DNA of 46,605 nucleotides from Subtercola vilae (GTDB lineage Bacteria > Actinomycetota > Actinomycetes > Actinomycetales > Microbacteriaceae): the NCBI RefSeq assembly GCF_004923255.1, contig NZ_QYRT01000030.1, forward strand, positions 1-46,605, given 5' to 3'. Of the stretch, positions 22,789-31,047 are shown in pieces (position 1 is the first letter of the stretch; each line of letters begins with the position of its first letter). The notes beneath the pieces were generated by a model. That model did no database searches. It was not told the DNA's origin and saw only the letters and a program-made list of their open reading frames with translations. Made by a program: the position numbers and the translations under genes.

Positions 22789-24075
22789 TCAGTTGCCACC
22801 GGCGGGCAGCAGGTGGCCCATTCGGTCGCGCTTCGTGTTCAGGTACGCCGTGTTCGCTGTGCCCTGACCCACCACGAGCGGTTCGCGCTGGTTCACCGTG
22901 ATGCCGTGCTCTTCGAGCTGGCGCACCTTCTCGGGGTTGTTGGTGAGCAACCGAATCGACGTGAGGCCGAGCTCGTCGAGAATGGCGGCGGCCGCTCCGT
23001 AGTCGCGGGCGTCGGCGGCGAGGCCGAGCGCGAGGTTCGCATCGAGGGTGTCGAGGCCGTCTTCCTGCAGCCGGTATGCGCGCAGCTTGTTGATGAGGCC
23101 GATTCCTCGACCCTCGTGCCCGCGCAGGTACACCACGACGCCGCCGTTCTGGGCGATGAGCTCGAGTGCGGCATCCAGTTGCGGGCCGCACTCGCATTTC
23201 AGCGAACCGAAGGCTTCGCCGGTGAGGCATTCCGAGTGCACTCGCACGAGCGCGCCGGGCGCCGAGGGGTCGCCGGCGACCACCGCGAGGTGATCTGACC
23301 CGGTGACCCGGTCGTGGTAGGCCCGAAAACGGAACGAGCCGTGAACGGTGGGCACAACGGTCTCGACCTCGAACTCGACCCGGCTGTCGTTCGCGTGTGC
23401 AGCGGGTTCCGGATGCCCGCTGCCGCCGTGGCCCGCCACCGCATCGCTGCCCGTCGCCTCGGCCAGGTCGAGCGCATCGAGCCACTCGATCATGGCCGCG
23501 ATCGTGGTGACCGGAAGGTCGTCGCGCTCGCCCAGGGCGAGGAGGTCGCTGAGCCTGGCCATCGAGCCGTCGTCGATGACGATCTCGCCGATGACGCCCA
23601 CGGGGGTGAGCCCCGCCAGTTTCAGCAGATCGACCGTGGCCTCGGTGTGACCGGGGCGCTGGCGAACACCGCCCTCGACAGCGACCACCGGCAGCACGTG
23701 GCCGGGCCGGATGAAGCTGGCCGGGGTGGAGCCCGGGTCGGCGAGGGCGCGGAGGGTGTGCCCCCGATCGGCCGCGCTGATGCCCGTGGTCACGCCCGAC
23801 GACGCGTCGACCGTGATCGTGTACGCCGTGCGCAGGGAGTCTTCGTTTCGCTCGACCATCGGCGGGAGACCGAGGGCGGCGGCCCGCGCGGCGGTCATCG
23901 GGGCGCAGAGAAAGCCGGAGGTGTTGCGCACCATCCACGCGATCCACTCGGGCGTTGCCAGCTCGGCGGCCAGAATGGCGTCACCCTCGTTCTCGCGGCC
24001 CTCATCGTCGGCCACGATCACCGGTTTGCCGGCGCGGAGGGCCTGAAGTACGTCGGGAATGCTCGACAGGGTCAT
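22789..24075 (-). CDS. ribBA: Bifunctional DHBP synthase / GTP cyclohydrolase II
   Basis: A 428-aa fusion. The N-terminal RibB domain makes 3,4-dihydroxy-2-butanone 4-phosphate from ribulose 5-phosphate (DDEGRENEGDAI near residue 23-34). The C-terminal RibA domain opens GTP; the zinc cysteines are in HSECLTGEAFGSLKCECGPQ, followed by RGHEGRGIGLINK and the TNNPEK segment. GAGGAG lies 6-7 nt before the ATG, which overlaps the ribE stop (ATGA). The domain linker (around 215-230) is slightly long. It supplies both precursors for lumazine synthesis. Confidence 0.95.
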   Translation of the reverse strand: MTLSSIPDVLQALRAGKPVIVADDEGRENEGDAILAAELATPEWIAWMVRNTSGFLCAPMTAARAAALGLPPMVERNEDSLRTAYTITVDASSGVTTGISAADRGHTLRALADPGSTPASFIRPGHVLPVVAVEGGVRQRPGHTEATVDLLKLAGLTPVGVIGEIVIDDGSMARLSDLLALGERDDLPVTTIAAMIEWLDALDLAEATGSDAVAGHGGSGHPEPAAHANDSRVEFEVETVVPTVHGSFRFRAYHDRVTGSDHLAVVAGDPSAPGALVRVHSECLTGEAFGSLKCECGPQLDAALELIAQNGGVVVYLRGHEGRGIGLINKLRAYRLQEDGLDTLDANLALGLAADARDYGAAAAILDELGLTSIRLLTNNPEKVRQLEEHGITVNQREPLVVGQGTANTAYLNTKRDRMGHLLPAGGN

Positions 24076-24671
24076 CGGTTGCTCCTCAGTGACAGCAGTC
24101 GCTCCACATGGCGGGCGAGTATGTCGGTTTCGATGTTGACGACGTCGCCGGGAGCGAGTGCGCCAAGGGTGGTTGCGACGAGGGTCTCGGGAATCAGCGA
24201 GACCTCGAACCAGTCGTCGCCCGCGTTCGAGACGGTGAGCGAGACGCCGGCAACGGCGATGGAGCCCTTGTCGACGACGAGCCGGGCCAGGTCGTCGTCG
24301 AGGCTGAAGCGCAGCACCCTCCACGCCTCGCCGGGGGTGACGCTCTGCACCGTGCTGGTGCCGTCGATGTGCCCCTGAACGATGTGGCCGCCGAGACGGT
24401 CGCCCACGAGGGCTGCGCGTTCGAGATTGACCGGGTCGCCGGGGCGAAGGGCGCCGATGGTACTCATGTCGAGTGTCTGCTGCATGACGTCGGCCGTGAA
24501 TGAGTCGGGGCCCTGGTCGACCACGGTGAGACACACGCCGCTCACCGAGATGGAGTCGCCGTGCTTCGCGCCCGTCACCGCCAGCGGAGCGCGGAGCGTG
24601 AGCCGCACCGCGTCAATGCTGTGTTCGAGGGCGAGAACAGTGCCTACTTCTTCGATGATTCCGGTGAACAT
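24072..24671 (-). CDS. ribE: Riboflavin synthase alpha subunit
   Basis: Dismutates two 6,7-dimethyl-8-ribityllumazine molecules into riboflavin. The 199-aa protein has the two tandem lumazine-binding barrels: MFTGIIEEVG...GDSISVSGVCLTV and GGHIVQGHIDGT...GSIAVAGVSLTV. Length is typical. It lies between ribD (12 nt upstream) and ribBA (4-nt overlap). Transcription is governed by the FMN riboswitch ahead of ribD. Confidence 0.95.
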   Translation of the reverse strand: MFTGIIEEVGTVLALEHSIDAVRLTLRAPLAVTGAKHGDSISVSGVCLTVVDQGPDSFTADVMQQTLDMSTIGALRPGDPVNLERAALVGDRLGGHIVQGHIDGTSTVQSVTPGEAWRVLRFSLDDDLARLVVDKGSIAVAGVSLTVSNAGDDWFEVSLIPETLVATTLGALAPGDVVNIETDILARHVERLLSLRSNR

Positions 24672-24683
24672 GCGACTACTTTC

Positions 24684-25937
24684 TCAGGCGATCGGGGAGG
24701 TGAAGGGCGCGGGGGTGGTGCCGGGCGCGGGCGCGGGGCGGGCGACCAGGCGGAGGTCGGGGCCGAGCAGCTCGGCCGAGACGAGGGTGAGCTGCCGGGC
24801 ATCCGTGATGCTGGCAATGCCGAGGTCGCCGAGTGCCAGCATGGGCCCGCCGAGCAGCACGGGGGCGAGGTAGACCACGAATTCGTCGACGAGGCCGGCG
24901 GCGACAAAAGCGCTCGCAAGGGTGGGGCCGCCCTCGACGAACACCGATCGCACGCCGCGTTCGAACAGGTCGCCGAGCACGGCGGTGAGGTCGTGGGTGC
25001 GGTACTCGAGCAGGGGCTCCGGATGCGCGTGCAGTCGTGCCCCGGCATCGATGGTGCGGCGACCGATGACCACGGGTTGCGGCTGGTGCGCATGGAGGGT
25101 TGCGGCGGGCGTTGCAGAATCGCTGGTGCTGGTGCTGGTGCTGGTGCTGGTGCTGGTGCTGGTGCTGGTGCTGGTGCTGGTGCTGGTGCTGGTGCTGGTG
25201 CCAGCGGATGTGCTCGGGGCGGCAGAGCCAGGCGCATCCAGCAGGGGCGTCTCCCGCCGCGCGGTGAGGGTGGGGTCGTCGGCGAGCACGGTGCCGGTGC
25301 CCACGACGATGGCGTCGACCCTGGCGCGCCGGGCGTGCACGTCGGCTCGGGCGGCGGGGCCCGTGATCCACTGGCTCGAGCCATCGGCGGCTGCCGCGCG
25401 ACCGTCGAGGCTCGCGGCCCACTTCACCGTCACGTGGGGCCGACGGGTGCGCAGAGCGGTCAGCCACGGCCGGATGCTCTGCTCTACTTCGTGGGCCAGC
25501 ACCCCGCCCTGCACCCGAACTCCGGCGGCTTCGAGCGTAGCGGCGCCACCGGCCGAGCTCGGCCCCGGATCGCTGACACCGAAGTACACCGCAGCAACCC
25601 CTGCGTCGATCAGCGCAGCGCTGCACGGACCAGTACGCCCGATGTGGTTGCACGGTTCGAGGGTGACCACGGCGGTGGCGCCCCGAGCGTCGGTGGGGGA
25701 GGAGAGGCGGGAGAGGGCATCCACCTCGGCGTGCGGTGTGCCCGCACCGCGGTGCCAGCCTTCAGCGAGCACGCGGCCGTCGGGTGCGAGGATGACGCAG
25801 CCGACCTGCGGATTCACACCCCAGGCGGGGCCGTTGGCGCTCAGCTCGATGGCACGGCGCATCGCTTCGCAGACACTGCCCTCCGGAGGCAGGGGCCCAC
25901 CGAAGGCGGCCTCACTGGCGGGGCGGGTGTCGGTCAT
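24684..25937 (-). CDS. ribD: Riboflavin deaminase/reductase with Ser-Thr repeat insert
   Basis: Bifunctional: deaminates the diaminopyrimidine product of RibA and reduces its ribose side chain. The N-terminal deaminase has the zinc site HAEVDALS and TLEPCNHIGRTGPCSAALI; the C-terminal reductase begins RPHVTVKWAASLDGR and has the FVEGGPTLASAF motif. Between DGR..VGTGTVLADDPTLT and PVVIGRRT lies a run of about 26 alternating Ser and Thr encoded by a perfect hexamer array; such an insert is not part of the family. The ATG at 25937 follows AAAGAG. First gene of the rib operon. Confidence 0.93.
   Translation of the reverse strand: MTDTRPASEAAFGGPLPPEGSVCEAMRRAIELSANGPAWGVNPQVGCVILAPDGRVLAEGWHRGAGTPHAEVDALSRLSSPTDARGATAVVTLEPCNHIGRTGPCSAALIDAGVAAVYFGVSDPGPSSAGGAATLEAAGVRVQGGVLAHEVEQSIRPWLTALRTRRPHVTVKWAASLDGRAAAADGSSQWITGPAARADVHARRARVDAIVVGTGTVLADDPTLTARRETPLLDAPGSAAPSTSAGTSTSTSTSTSTSTSTSTSTSTSTSTSDSATPAATLHAHQPQPVVIGRRTIDAGARLHAHPEPLLEYRTHDLTAVLGDLFERGVRSVFVEGGPTLASAFVAAGLVDEFVVYLAPVLLGGPMLALGDLGIASITDARQLTLVSAELLGPDLRLVARPAPAPGTTPAPFTSPIA
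25123..25200 (-). repeat. 13 perfect CTGGTG hexamers inside ribD
   Basis: CTGGTG is repeated 13 times without error over 78 bp, reading as alternating Ser and Thr codons (AGCACC) on the coding strand. Identity of all copies suggests recent slippage. Unit changes preserve the reading frame. Confidence 0.95.
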
Positions 25938-25945
25938 CGGGCTCT

Positions 25946-25961
25946 TTCGTCGGTTGACGAA
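25946..25961 (-). promoter_or_regulatory. Hairpin overlapping the ribD ribosome-binding site
   Basis: On the minus strand TTCGTC and GACGAA form a 6-bp stem with an AACC loop (TTCGTC at 25946-25951 on the plus strand, GACGAA at 25956-25961). The stem's proximal end covers the first bases of the AAAGAG Shine-Dalgarno sequence (25942-25947). It is a candidate translational expression platform for the upstream FMN riboswitch. Confidence 0.4.
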
Positions 25962-26016
25962 CTCCCGGGTAGCGCAAAGCGCTCGTGCGTGCCGCCGAGG
26001 TACGGCGAAACTCACG

Positions 26017-26188
26017 CGTGCACCTCTCATCCGGACTCCTGAAGGCCGGGCGCCCTTCGGCGCCACACCCTCATGACCGTCGGTTCTGGAATTACACCAG
26101 ATCAGCCGCCGACTCTCTGCTCATGCAGACAACCAGGCCGCTCGCGGACTATTACCGCCGGTTCGGATTCTCACCGACCCCGGGCACG
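26017..26188 (-). ncRNA. FMN riboswitch (RFN element) upstream of ribD
   Basis: Read on the minus strand, the RFN landmarks occur in order: GGTCGGTGAGAATCCGAACC, GGCGGTAATAGTCCGCGAGC, GATCTGGTGTAATTCCAGAA, CCGACGGT and AGTCCGGATGAGAG. CGTGCCC at the 5' end pairs with GGTGCACG at the 3' end to close P1. The element senses FMN and lowers expression of ribD-ribE-ribBA-ribH. The aptamer ends 80 nt before the ribD start. No strong U-tract terminator is visible between them, so control may be translational. Confidence 0.93.
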
Positions 26189-26201
26189 TTCTTCGAATCA
26201 G

Positions 26202-26207
26202 TTTATA
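26202..26207 (-). promoter_or_regulatory. Extended -10 of the rib operon
   Basis: On the minus strand TGG-TATAAA forms an extended -10 element about 14 nt before the riboswitch P1. It lies just past the stop of the mannosyltransferase gene. No good -35 is visible, as is usual for extended -10 promoters. Confidence 0.5.
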
Positions 26208-26218
26208 CCACTCGAGAG

Positions 26219-26992
26219 CTAGGCGGCCTGGTCGCTGGAATCGGGCGTGCGGGCGGAGAGTGCCTGCGACTTCGGGATACGGCCGAGGCGAGACGCGATA
26301 CCCCACGAGGTGACCTTCGAGAGTGCCTCCACGACGATGCCGCTTGTCATCTTCGACTGGCCCTCGAGCCGCTCGACGAAGGTGATCGGAAACTCGCCCA
26401 CGTTTCCGCCCGAGCGCTCGACGAGCCAGGCGAGTTCGATCTGAAAACAGTAGCCAGCCGAGTCGAGCTTCGAGAGGTCGAGGGCGCGCAGGGTGTCTGC
26501 GCTGAAGCCGCGGTAGCCCGACGTGATGTCGTGCAGTTTCGACGACAGCATGATGCGGGCGTAGGTGGTGCCCGAGCGGGAGATGAGCTTGCGGTACCAG
26601 GGCCAGTTCTCGGTCTTGCCGCCCGGGATCCACCGCGCGCCGATGGCCAGATTCGCACCACCCTCGAGCAGCGCCAGCAGGCGTGGCAGCTCTTCTGGCT
26701 GATGTGAGCCGTCGGCATCCATCTCGATGATGAAGTCGTAGCCCTGACCGAGCGCCCAGCCGAAGCCTGCGACGTAGGCGGTGCCCAAGCCGTTCTTCTC
26801 GGTGCGGTGCATGATGTTCACGCGCTCGTCGGCTGCCGCAATGCCGTCGACGATCGCGCCGGTACCGTCGGGGCTGTTGTCATCGACGACAAGAACATTG
26901 ACGGTCGGCACAGAACTCAGAACCCGGTCGATGATCGCGGCAATGGTGTCTTTTTCGCGATACGTGGGAATGACGACGACAGCTCCAGGCAA
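26219..26992 (-). CDS. Polyprenol-phosphate mannose synthase (GT2)
   Basis: Transfers mannose from GDP-mannose to polyprenyl phosphate, supplying mannose for lipoglycans and protein mannosylation. GT2 features: VVIPTYREKDTI, VVDDNSPDGT, the metal-binding EMDADGSHQPEELP, and SGYRGFS. Only the catalytic domain is present (about 257 aa); the acyltransferase domain fused in some mycobacterial Ppm1 proteins is absent. I choose the TTG at 26992, with AAAGAAAGG 7 nt upstream; a GTG at 27031 would add 13 residues but lies at the -10 region. A TATATT -10 lies at 27021-27026. Confidence 0.88.
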   Translation of the reverse strand: MPGAVVVIPTYREKDTIAAIIDRVLSSVPTVNVLVVDDNSPDGTGAIVDGIAAADERVNIMHRTEKNGLGTAYVAGFGWALGQGYDFIIEMDADGSHQPEELPRLLALLEGGANLAIGARWIPGGKTENWPWYRKLISRSGTTYARIMLSSKLHDITSGYRGFSADTLRALDLSKLDSAGYCFQIELAWLVERSGGNVGEFPITFVERLEGQSKMTSGIVVEALSKVTSWGIASRLGRIPKSQALSARTPDSSDQAA

Positions 26993-27042
26993 TGGGCTAC
27001 CTTTCTTTGGGACGGATCTAATATAAGGCACGGCCTTCTAGT

Positions 27043-28164
27043 GTGGGATGTGTGACTGTGAGTAAGGCCAGCGGCTGGTTCAGTGGGCGACGCCTCAACG
27101 TGGCCGCACTTTCGCCCGAGCGCTACGCGAAACTCGTTCTCTCGACGTCTCGAATACCGTTTCTGCAGGTGGTGAAGACCAGCCTCGCGGCCATCGTCTC
27201 GTGGTACGTCTGCCTGCTGGTACTGCCGGCAGGCCAGACCCCCATCTTCGCCGTGATCGCGGCGATGCTGGTGGTTCAACCGAGCGTCAACCAGTCGTTC
27301 GGCAAGGCGCTCGAGCGCTCGGTGGGCGTCGTCATCGGCGTGGTGCTGGCCTACTTTGTTGGGCTCGTGTTCGGTCAGGCGGCGTGGGCCGTTCTGCTGT
27401 CGGTGGTGCTTGCGCTGGTGCTGGGCTGGGCGTTGAAGCTCGGGCCCACTTCGTCTATTCAGATTCCCATCAGCGCGATGCTGGTGCTGTCGCTCGGGGC
27501 CACGACCCCCGGGTACGCGGCGAGCCGCATCGTCGAGACCCTCATCGGAGCAGTGGTCGGCGTGGCGGTGAACCTGCTGCTCGTGCCGCCGGTCGCCCTG
27601 CAACCGGTGCACGAGGCGGTGGCGCGGCTGGGTAACGAGGTTGCGGGCATCCTCGACTCCCTGGCACACCTGCTGAGCGATGAGACGACCATCAACGAGC
27701 GCACCGAGGTTCTGCTCGCGGCCCGACTGCTCTCACCCATGCGGGCGAAGGCGGCGGCGGCGCTCGCGAGCGGTGAGGAGAGCCTCAAGTTCAACCCGCG
27801 CCGGTCGGTGCACCGCGACGTGCTCGAACGCGACGGCCAGCTGCTCGCGATGCTCAGCATTCTGGTCACGCGGGTGGTCGGTATGACCCGCGGTGTGATC
27901 GACCACTACGACGACGAGTTGCCGGGCGAACCCATCGTGGGCGAGATCGTCGCCGAGCTCACGCGCGCCGCGCACGACCTGCGGCTCGTCATTCTGAATG
28001 CCGATCTCCCCGGCACCCGCCCCGAGGTTGTGGATGCCCTACCGGCCCTCACCGCGCCGCTGATGGTCGCCGTGCCGCGCTCAGAGCACTGGATTCTGCT
28101 CGGCTTCCTGCTCGAAGACCTGCGCCGCATCCACGAAGAGCTCGTCGAGGCCACCGCGCGCTGA
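27043..28164 (+). CDS. FUSC / aromatic-acid-exporter-like membrane protein
   Basis: A protein of up to 373 aa: a basic N-terminus, then about six hydrophobic helices (residues 40-185) with FAVIAAMLVVQPSVNQSFGK, ERSVGVVIGVVLAYFVG and a repeat-like second half, then a long cytosolic helical domain. This matches FUSC-type putative aromatic acid or fusaric acid exporters; the substrate is unknown. Start codon uncertain: GTG codons at 27043, 27052 and 27058 lie close together without a clear SD sequence. Divergent from the mannosyltransferase, with overlapping -10 elements near 27019-27026. Confidence 0.8.
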   Translation: MGCVTVSKASGWFSGRRLNVAALSPERYAKLVLSTSRIPFLQVVKTSLAAIVSWYVCLLVLPAGQTPIFAVIAAMLVVQPSVNQSFGKALERSVGVVIGVVLAYFVGLVFGQAAWAVLLSVVLALVLGWALKLGPTSSIQIPISAMLVLSLGATTPGYAASRIVETLIGAVVGVAVNLLLVPPVALQPVHEAVARLGNEVAGILDSLAHLLSDETTINERTEVLLAARLLSPMRAKAAAALASGEESLKFNPRRSVHRDVLERDGQLLAMLSILVTRVVGMTRGVIDHYDDELPGEPIVGEIVAELTRAAHDLRLVILNADLPGTRPEVVDALPALTAPLMVAVPRSEHWILLGFLLEDLRRIHEELVEATAR

Positions 28165-28187
28165 CCTCGCCCGGCGGGCTGGCCCCG

Positions 28188-29027
28188 TCAGTCGGGCGGG
28201 CGCTGACCGAACGAGCGCAGATGGGCCTGGGTGAGGGCATCCATCTCGTCGTCTGAGAGTTCGTCGATCTGTTTGGCCTCTTTTTTGTCGTGCTTCGACC
28301 AGCGGATGAACAACAGAATCAGAATGGGAATGTCGGCGACTTCGGCAATGAACCAGAGCAGGTCGCCCGAGAGTTGCTGGTCGCGCAGCGGGCTCGGAAA
28401 CCAGCCCGGCGTCACCCCCACGAATGGCGCCACGTGGTCGAGGATGTTGTCGTTCAGCCGCAGCAGAATGCCCGGGATGGCGTCGATGACGAGTTCGACG
28501 AAGGCCAGCATGAACTCGGCCACGATGAACAGGCTTGTGCGGGCCACCACCAGCTCGGTGAGCGGCAGCACGAGGATGAGGCCGACGACGGGCACCACGA
28601 GGGGAATGAGGCCCTGGGCGAGCGGCGACTGCCGCAGCACCCCCGACAACGGCGTGAGAAACACCGAGAACACCACCAGCGCGAACACCGGGCCGAACAC
28701 CGCGTTGCCCATGATGCCGATGAGGCGCGACTCGAGCACCCGGTTCAGAGCGCGAAGGCCCCGGCCGGTGAGGGCGCGGCGGGCCAGCAGCACCGGCTTG
28801 CCGGTAGCGAGCAACCCCGGCACGGCGAACAGCAGCAGGGCCACACGGGTGCTGAAGGCGAACCGCAGCTCGGTGCTGTACACCCCGAGAAACCCGAACT
28901 CGATCACCGCGAACGAGCCGAGCCCCAGCAGGTAGAAGCCCGCCGTGGGCAGGGGTGGCCAGTACTCACCGCGACGCCTCAGGCGCAGGATGCCCGCGAG
29001 ATACAACAGCCCGGCGACAACGATCAC
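28188..29027 (-). CDS. CtaG-like cytochrome c oxidase assembly membrane protein
   Basis: About seven membrane helices and family features of Caa3-type CtaG (DUF1404-like) proteins: ELRFAFSTRVALLLFAVPGL, SRLIGIMGNAVFGPV, and a conserved DQQLSGDLLWFIAEVADIPI near the C-terminus, with a charged tail. Related proteins help insert copper into cytochrome oxidase. The GTG at 29027 is the first ordinary start but cuts into helix 1. The frame continues upstream for 19 sensible codons (TPDIAGFLSTWQLNAVGVT) to an ACG with an ideally spaced GAGGAG, so the true protein may start at 29084. Confidence 0.8.
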   Translation of the reverse strand: MIVVAGLLYLAGILRLRRRGEYWPPLPTAGFYLLGLGSFAVIEFGFLGVYSTELRFAFSTRVALLLFAVPGLLATGKPVLLARRALTGRGLRALNRVLESRLIGIMGNAVFGPVFALVVFSVFLTPLSGVLRQSPLAQGLIPLVVPVVGLILVLPLTELVVARTSLFIVAEFMLAFVELVIDAIPGILLRLNDNILDHVAPFVGVTPGWFPSPLRDQQLSGDLLWFIAEVADIPILILLFIRWSKHDKKEAKQIDELSDDEMDALTQAHLRSFGQRPPD

Positions 29028-29125
29028 CGTGACACCGACCGCGTTCAGCTGCCACGTGCTCAGAAAGCCGGCGATGTCAGGCGTGTGCTGCTCCTCTTCG
29101 TGACCCCGCTTCTATTATGCGCGCG

Positions 29126-30148
29126 TCACACGAGGCGGTAACGCACCCGCGGCAGAAAGCCCACTCGCTCGTACACGGTGGCGAGCGTGGCGTCGGCCAC
29201 CTCGTTGGCGCGGTCGGCGGCTGCGGAGAGAATGCGGTCAAGCTCCGCGGGGTCGGCCAGCAGTTCGAGGGCCCGCTCCCGCATGGGGGCGAGCGTCTCG
29301 ACGACCACCTCGGCCAGGGCCTTTTTGAGATCGCCGTAGCCGCGACCGGTGAACTCCGACTCGAGCGACGGGATGCTCTGGCCCGACATCACCGAGAAGA
29401 TGGAGAGCAGGTTCGAGACGCCGGGCTTGGTGGCGGGGTCGAAGACGATGCCACCGTCGGCGTCGGTCACGGCGCGCATGATCTTCTTCTGAGTGACGGC
29501 GGGCTCGTCGAGCATCCAGATGACCCCGGCGTGCGATTCGGCCGACTTCGACATCTTCGACGACGGGTTCTGCAGGTCGTAGATCTTCGCGGTCTCTTTG
29601 AGGATGTAGGCCTCTGGTACCACGAAGGTGTCGCCGAACCGGCTGTTGAAGCGCGTGGCAAGGTCGCGGGTGAGCTCGACGTGCTGGCGCTGGTCTTCGC
29701 CGACCGGAACCTCGGCGGCGTTGTACAGCAGAATGTCGCCCGCCTGCAGGATGGGGTAGGTGAACAGGCCCACCGAAGCGCCATCGGAACCCTGCTTGGC
29801 CGACTTGTCTTTGAACTGTGTCATGCGGCTGGCCTCGCCGAAGCCGGTGATGGTGTTCAGCACCCAGGCCAGCTCGGCGTGGGCCGCAACGTGCGACTGC
29901 ACGAACAGCGTCGACTGCGCCGGGTCGATGCCGGCGGCGATGTACTGCGCAACCGTGCGGCGGGTGTTCTCGCGCAGCTCTCGGGGGTCTTGGGGCACCG
30001 TGATGGCGTGCAGGTCGGCCAGCATGAAGAACGTCTCGTGCGTGGCCTGCATCGCCTTCCAGCTCAGCAGGGCGCCGACGTAGTTGCCGATGTGCAGTGA
30101 CTCTGCCGACGGCTGCATGCCTGACATGAGTACGGGTCTGGGTGTCAT
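29126..30148 (-). CDS. trpS: Tryptophanyl-tRNA synthetase
   Basis: Class I aminoacyl-tRNA synthetase charging tRNA-Trp. The 340-aa protein shows the HIGH-equivalent HIGN ([11 protein letters not shown], near residue 19), the tryptophan pocket region [20 protein letters not shown] and KMSKS (residues about 197-201, [12 protein letters not shown]). Length is standard for bacterial TrpRS. It is followed upstream by xthA on the same strand, separated by 15 nt, so co-transcription is likely. No regulatory leader is visible. Confidence 0.96.
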   Translation of the reverse strand: MTPRPVLMSGMQPSAESLHIGNYVGALLSWKAMQATHETFFMLADLHAITVPQDPRELRENTRRTVAQYIAAGIDPAQSTLFVQSHVAAHAELAWVLNTITGFGEASRMTQFKDKSAKQGSDGASVGLFTYPILQAGDILLYNAAEVPVGEDQRQHVELTRDLATRFNSRFGDTFVVPEAYILKETAKIYDLQNPSSKMSKSAESHAGVIWMLDEPAVTQKKIMRAVTDADGGIVFDPATKPGVSNLLSIFSVMSGQSIPSLESEFTGRGYGDLKKALAEVVVETLAPMRERALELLADPAELDRILSAAADRANEVADATLATVYERVGFLPRVRYRLV

Positions 30149-30163
30149 GAGCGTGTGATCTTT

Positions 30164-31018
30164 CTAGATGGTGTAATCGACGACGACGGGCGTGTGATCA
30201 GACCATCGTTCGTCGTAGGCGGCCGCGCGGTCGACGGCGTAGTTCGAGACCTTCGCTGCCAGGGCAGGCGTGGCCATCTGGTAGTCGATGCGCCAGCCCG
30301 AGTCGTTGTCGAAGGCCTGGCCGCGCCACGACCACCACGTGTAGGGGCCGTCGACCTCGCCGGCGGCCTGCCGACCCACATCGACCCAGCCGAGGCCGGG
30401 CCCGGTCGTGCCGTCGACGCCTTCGACCGCTCTGCCCTGCTCGCCGAAGAAGCGGTCGAAGTAGGCGCGCTCTTTGGGCAGAAAGCCGGCGCGCTTCACG
30501 TTGCCCTTCCAGTTCTTGATGTCGAGCGGCGTGTGCCCCACGTTCAGGTCGCCCACCACCACGGCGAGCGGCGAGTGCTCGGCGATCTCGGGCAGTCGCG
30601 CGGCCATGCCGTCGAGAAACTTGTACTTCTCGACCTGCTTGGGCGTACCGTCTTCGCCCGAGTGAACATAGGCGCTCACCACGGTGACGATCTGGCCGTT
30701 GACCTCGTAGTCTGCCTCGAGCCAGCGCCCCGCGCTGTCGAATTCGTCATCGCCGATGGTGACGCGATGGATGCTCGCCTTCGCTCGTGACGCGAGCGCC
30801 ACCCCCGCGCGCCCCTTAGCCGAAGCGGCGTCGTGCAGAATGTTCCACTCGGGCCCGAGCAACTGCTCGATGTCTTCAGTGGATGCCCGCACCTCTTGAA
30901 TGGCGAGAATGTCGACGTCTCGCGCGTCGAGCCATGCCCCCATACCCTTGCGGAAGGCAGCGCGAATTCCGTTCGTGTTGATGGATGCGATGCGCAGGTC
31001 TGTGGAGCGTGAAGCCAT
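30164..31018 (-). CDS. xthA: Exodeoxyribonuclease III (AP endonuclease family)
   Basis: Repairs abasic sites and 3' blocks in DNA. The 284-aa protein carries the EEP-fold motifs SINTNGIRAA, LAIQEVRA (metal-binding Glu), VVGDLNVGHTPLD (Asp/Asn), GWRIDYQMAT and the catalytic SDHTPVVV near the C-terminus. An 18-residue charged loop (ERAYFDRFFGEQGRAVEGVD) precedes the active-site region. ATG start at 31018. Same strand as trpS. Confidence 0.94.
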   Translation of the reverse strand: MASRSTDLRIASINTNGIRAAFRKGMGAWLDARDVDILAIQEVRASTEDIEQLLGPEWNILHDAASAKGRAGVALASRAKASIHRVTIGDDEFDSAGRWLEADYEVNGQIVTVVSAYVHSGEDGTPKQVEKYKFLDGMAARLPEIAEHSPLAVVVGDLNVGHTPLDIKNWKGNVKRAGFLPKERAYFDRFFGEQGRAVEGVDGTTGPGLGWVDVGRQAAGEVDGPYTWWSWRGQAFDNDSGWRIDYQMATPALAAKVSNYAVDRAAAYDERWSDHTPVVVDYTI

Positions 31019-31047
31019 GTCTCAACTGTAGTCGGCCCCGAAGACAC

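Noticed and set aside
25123-25200. Hexamer array considered as a phase-variation switch
   Set aside because: A 6-bp unit keeps the reading frame, so on/off switching by slippage is not expected.
24561-26076. Long plus-strand frames opposite ribD and ribE
   Set aside because: Shadows of the minus-strand genes; the hexamer array gives them artificial repeats, but they lack start signals and family motifs.
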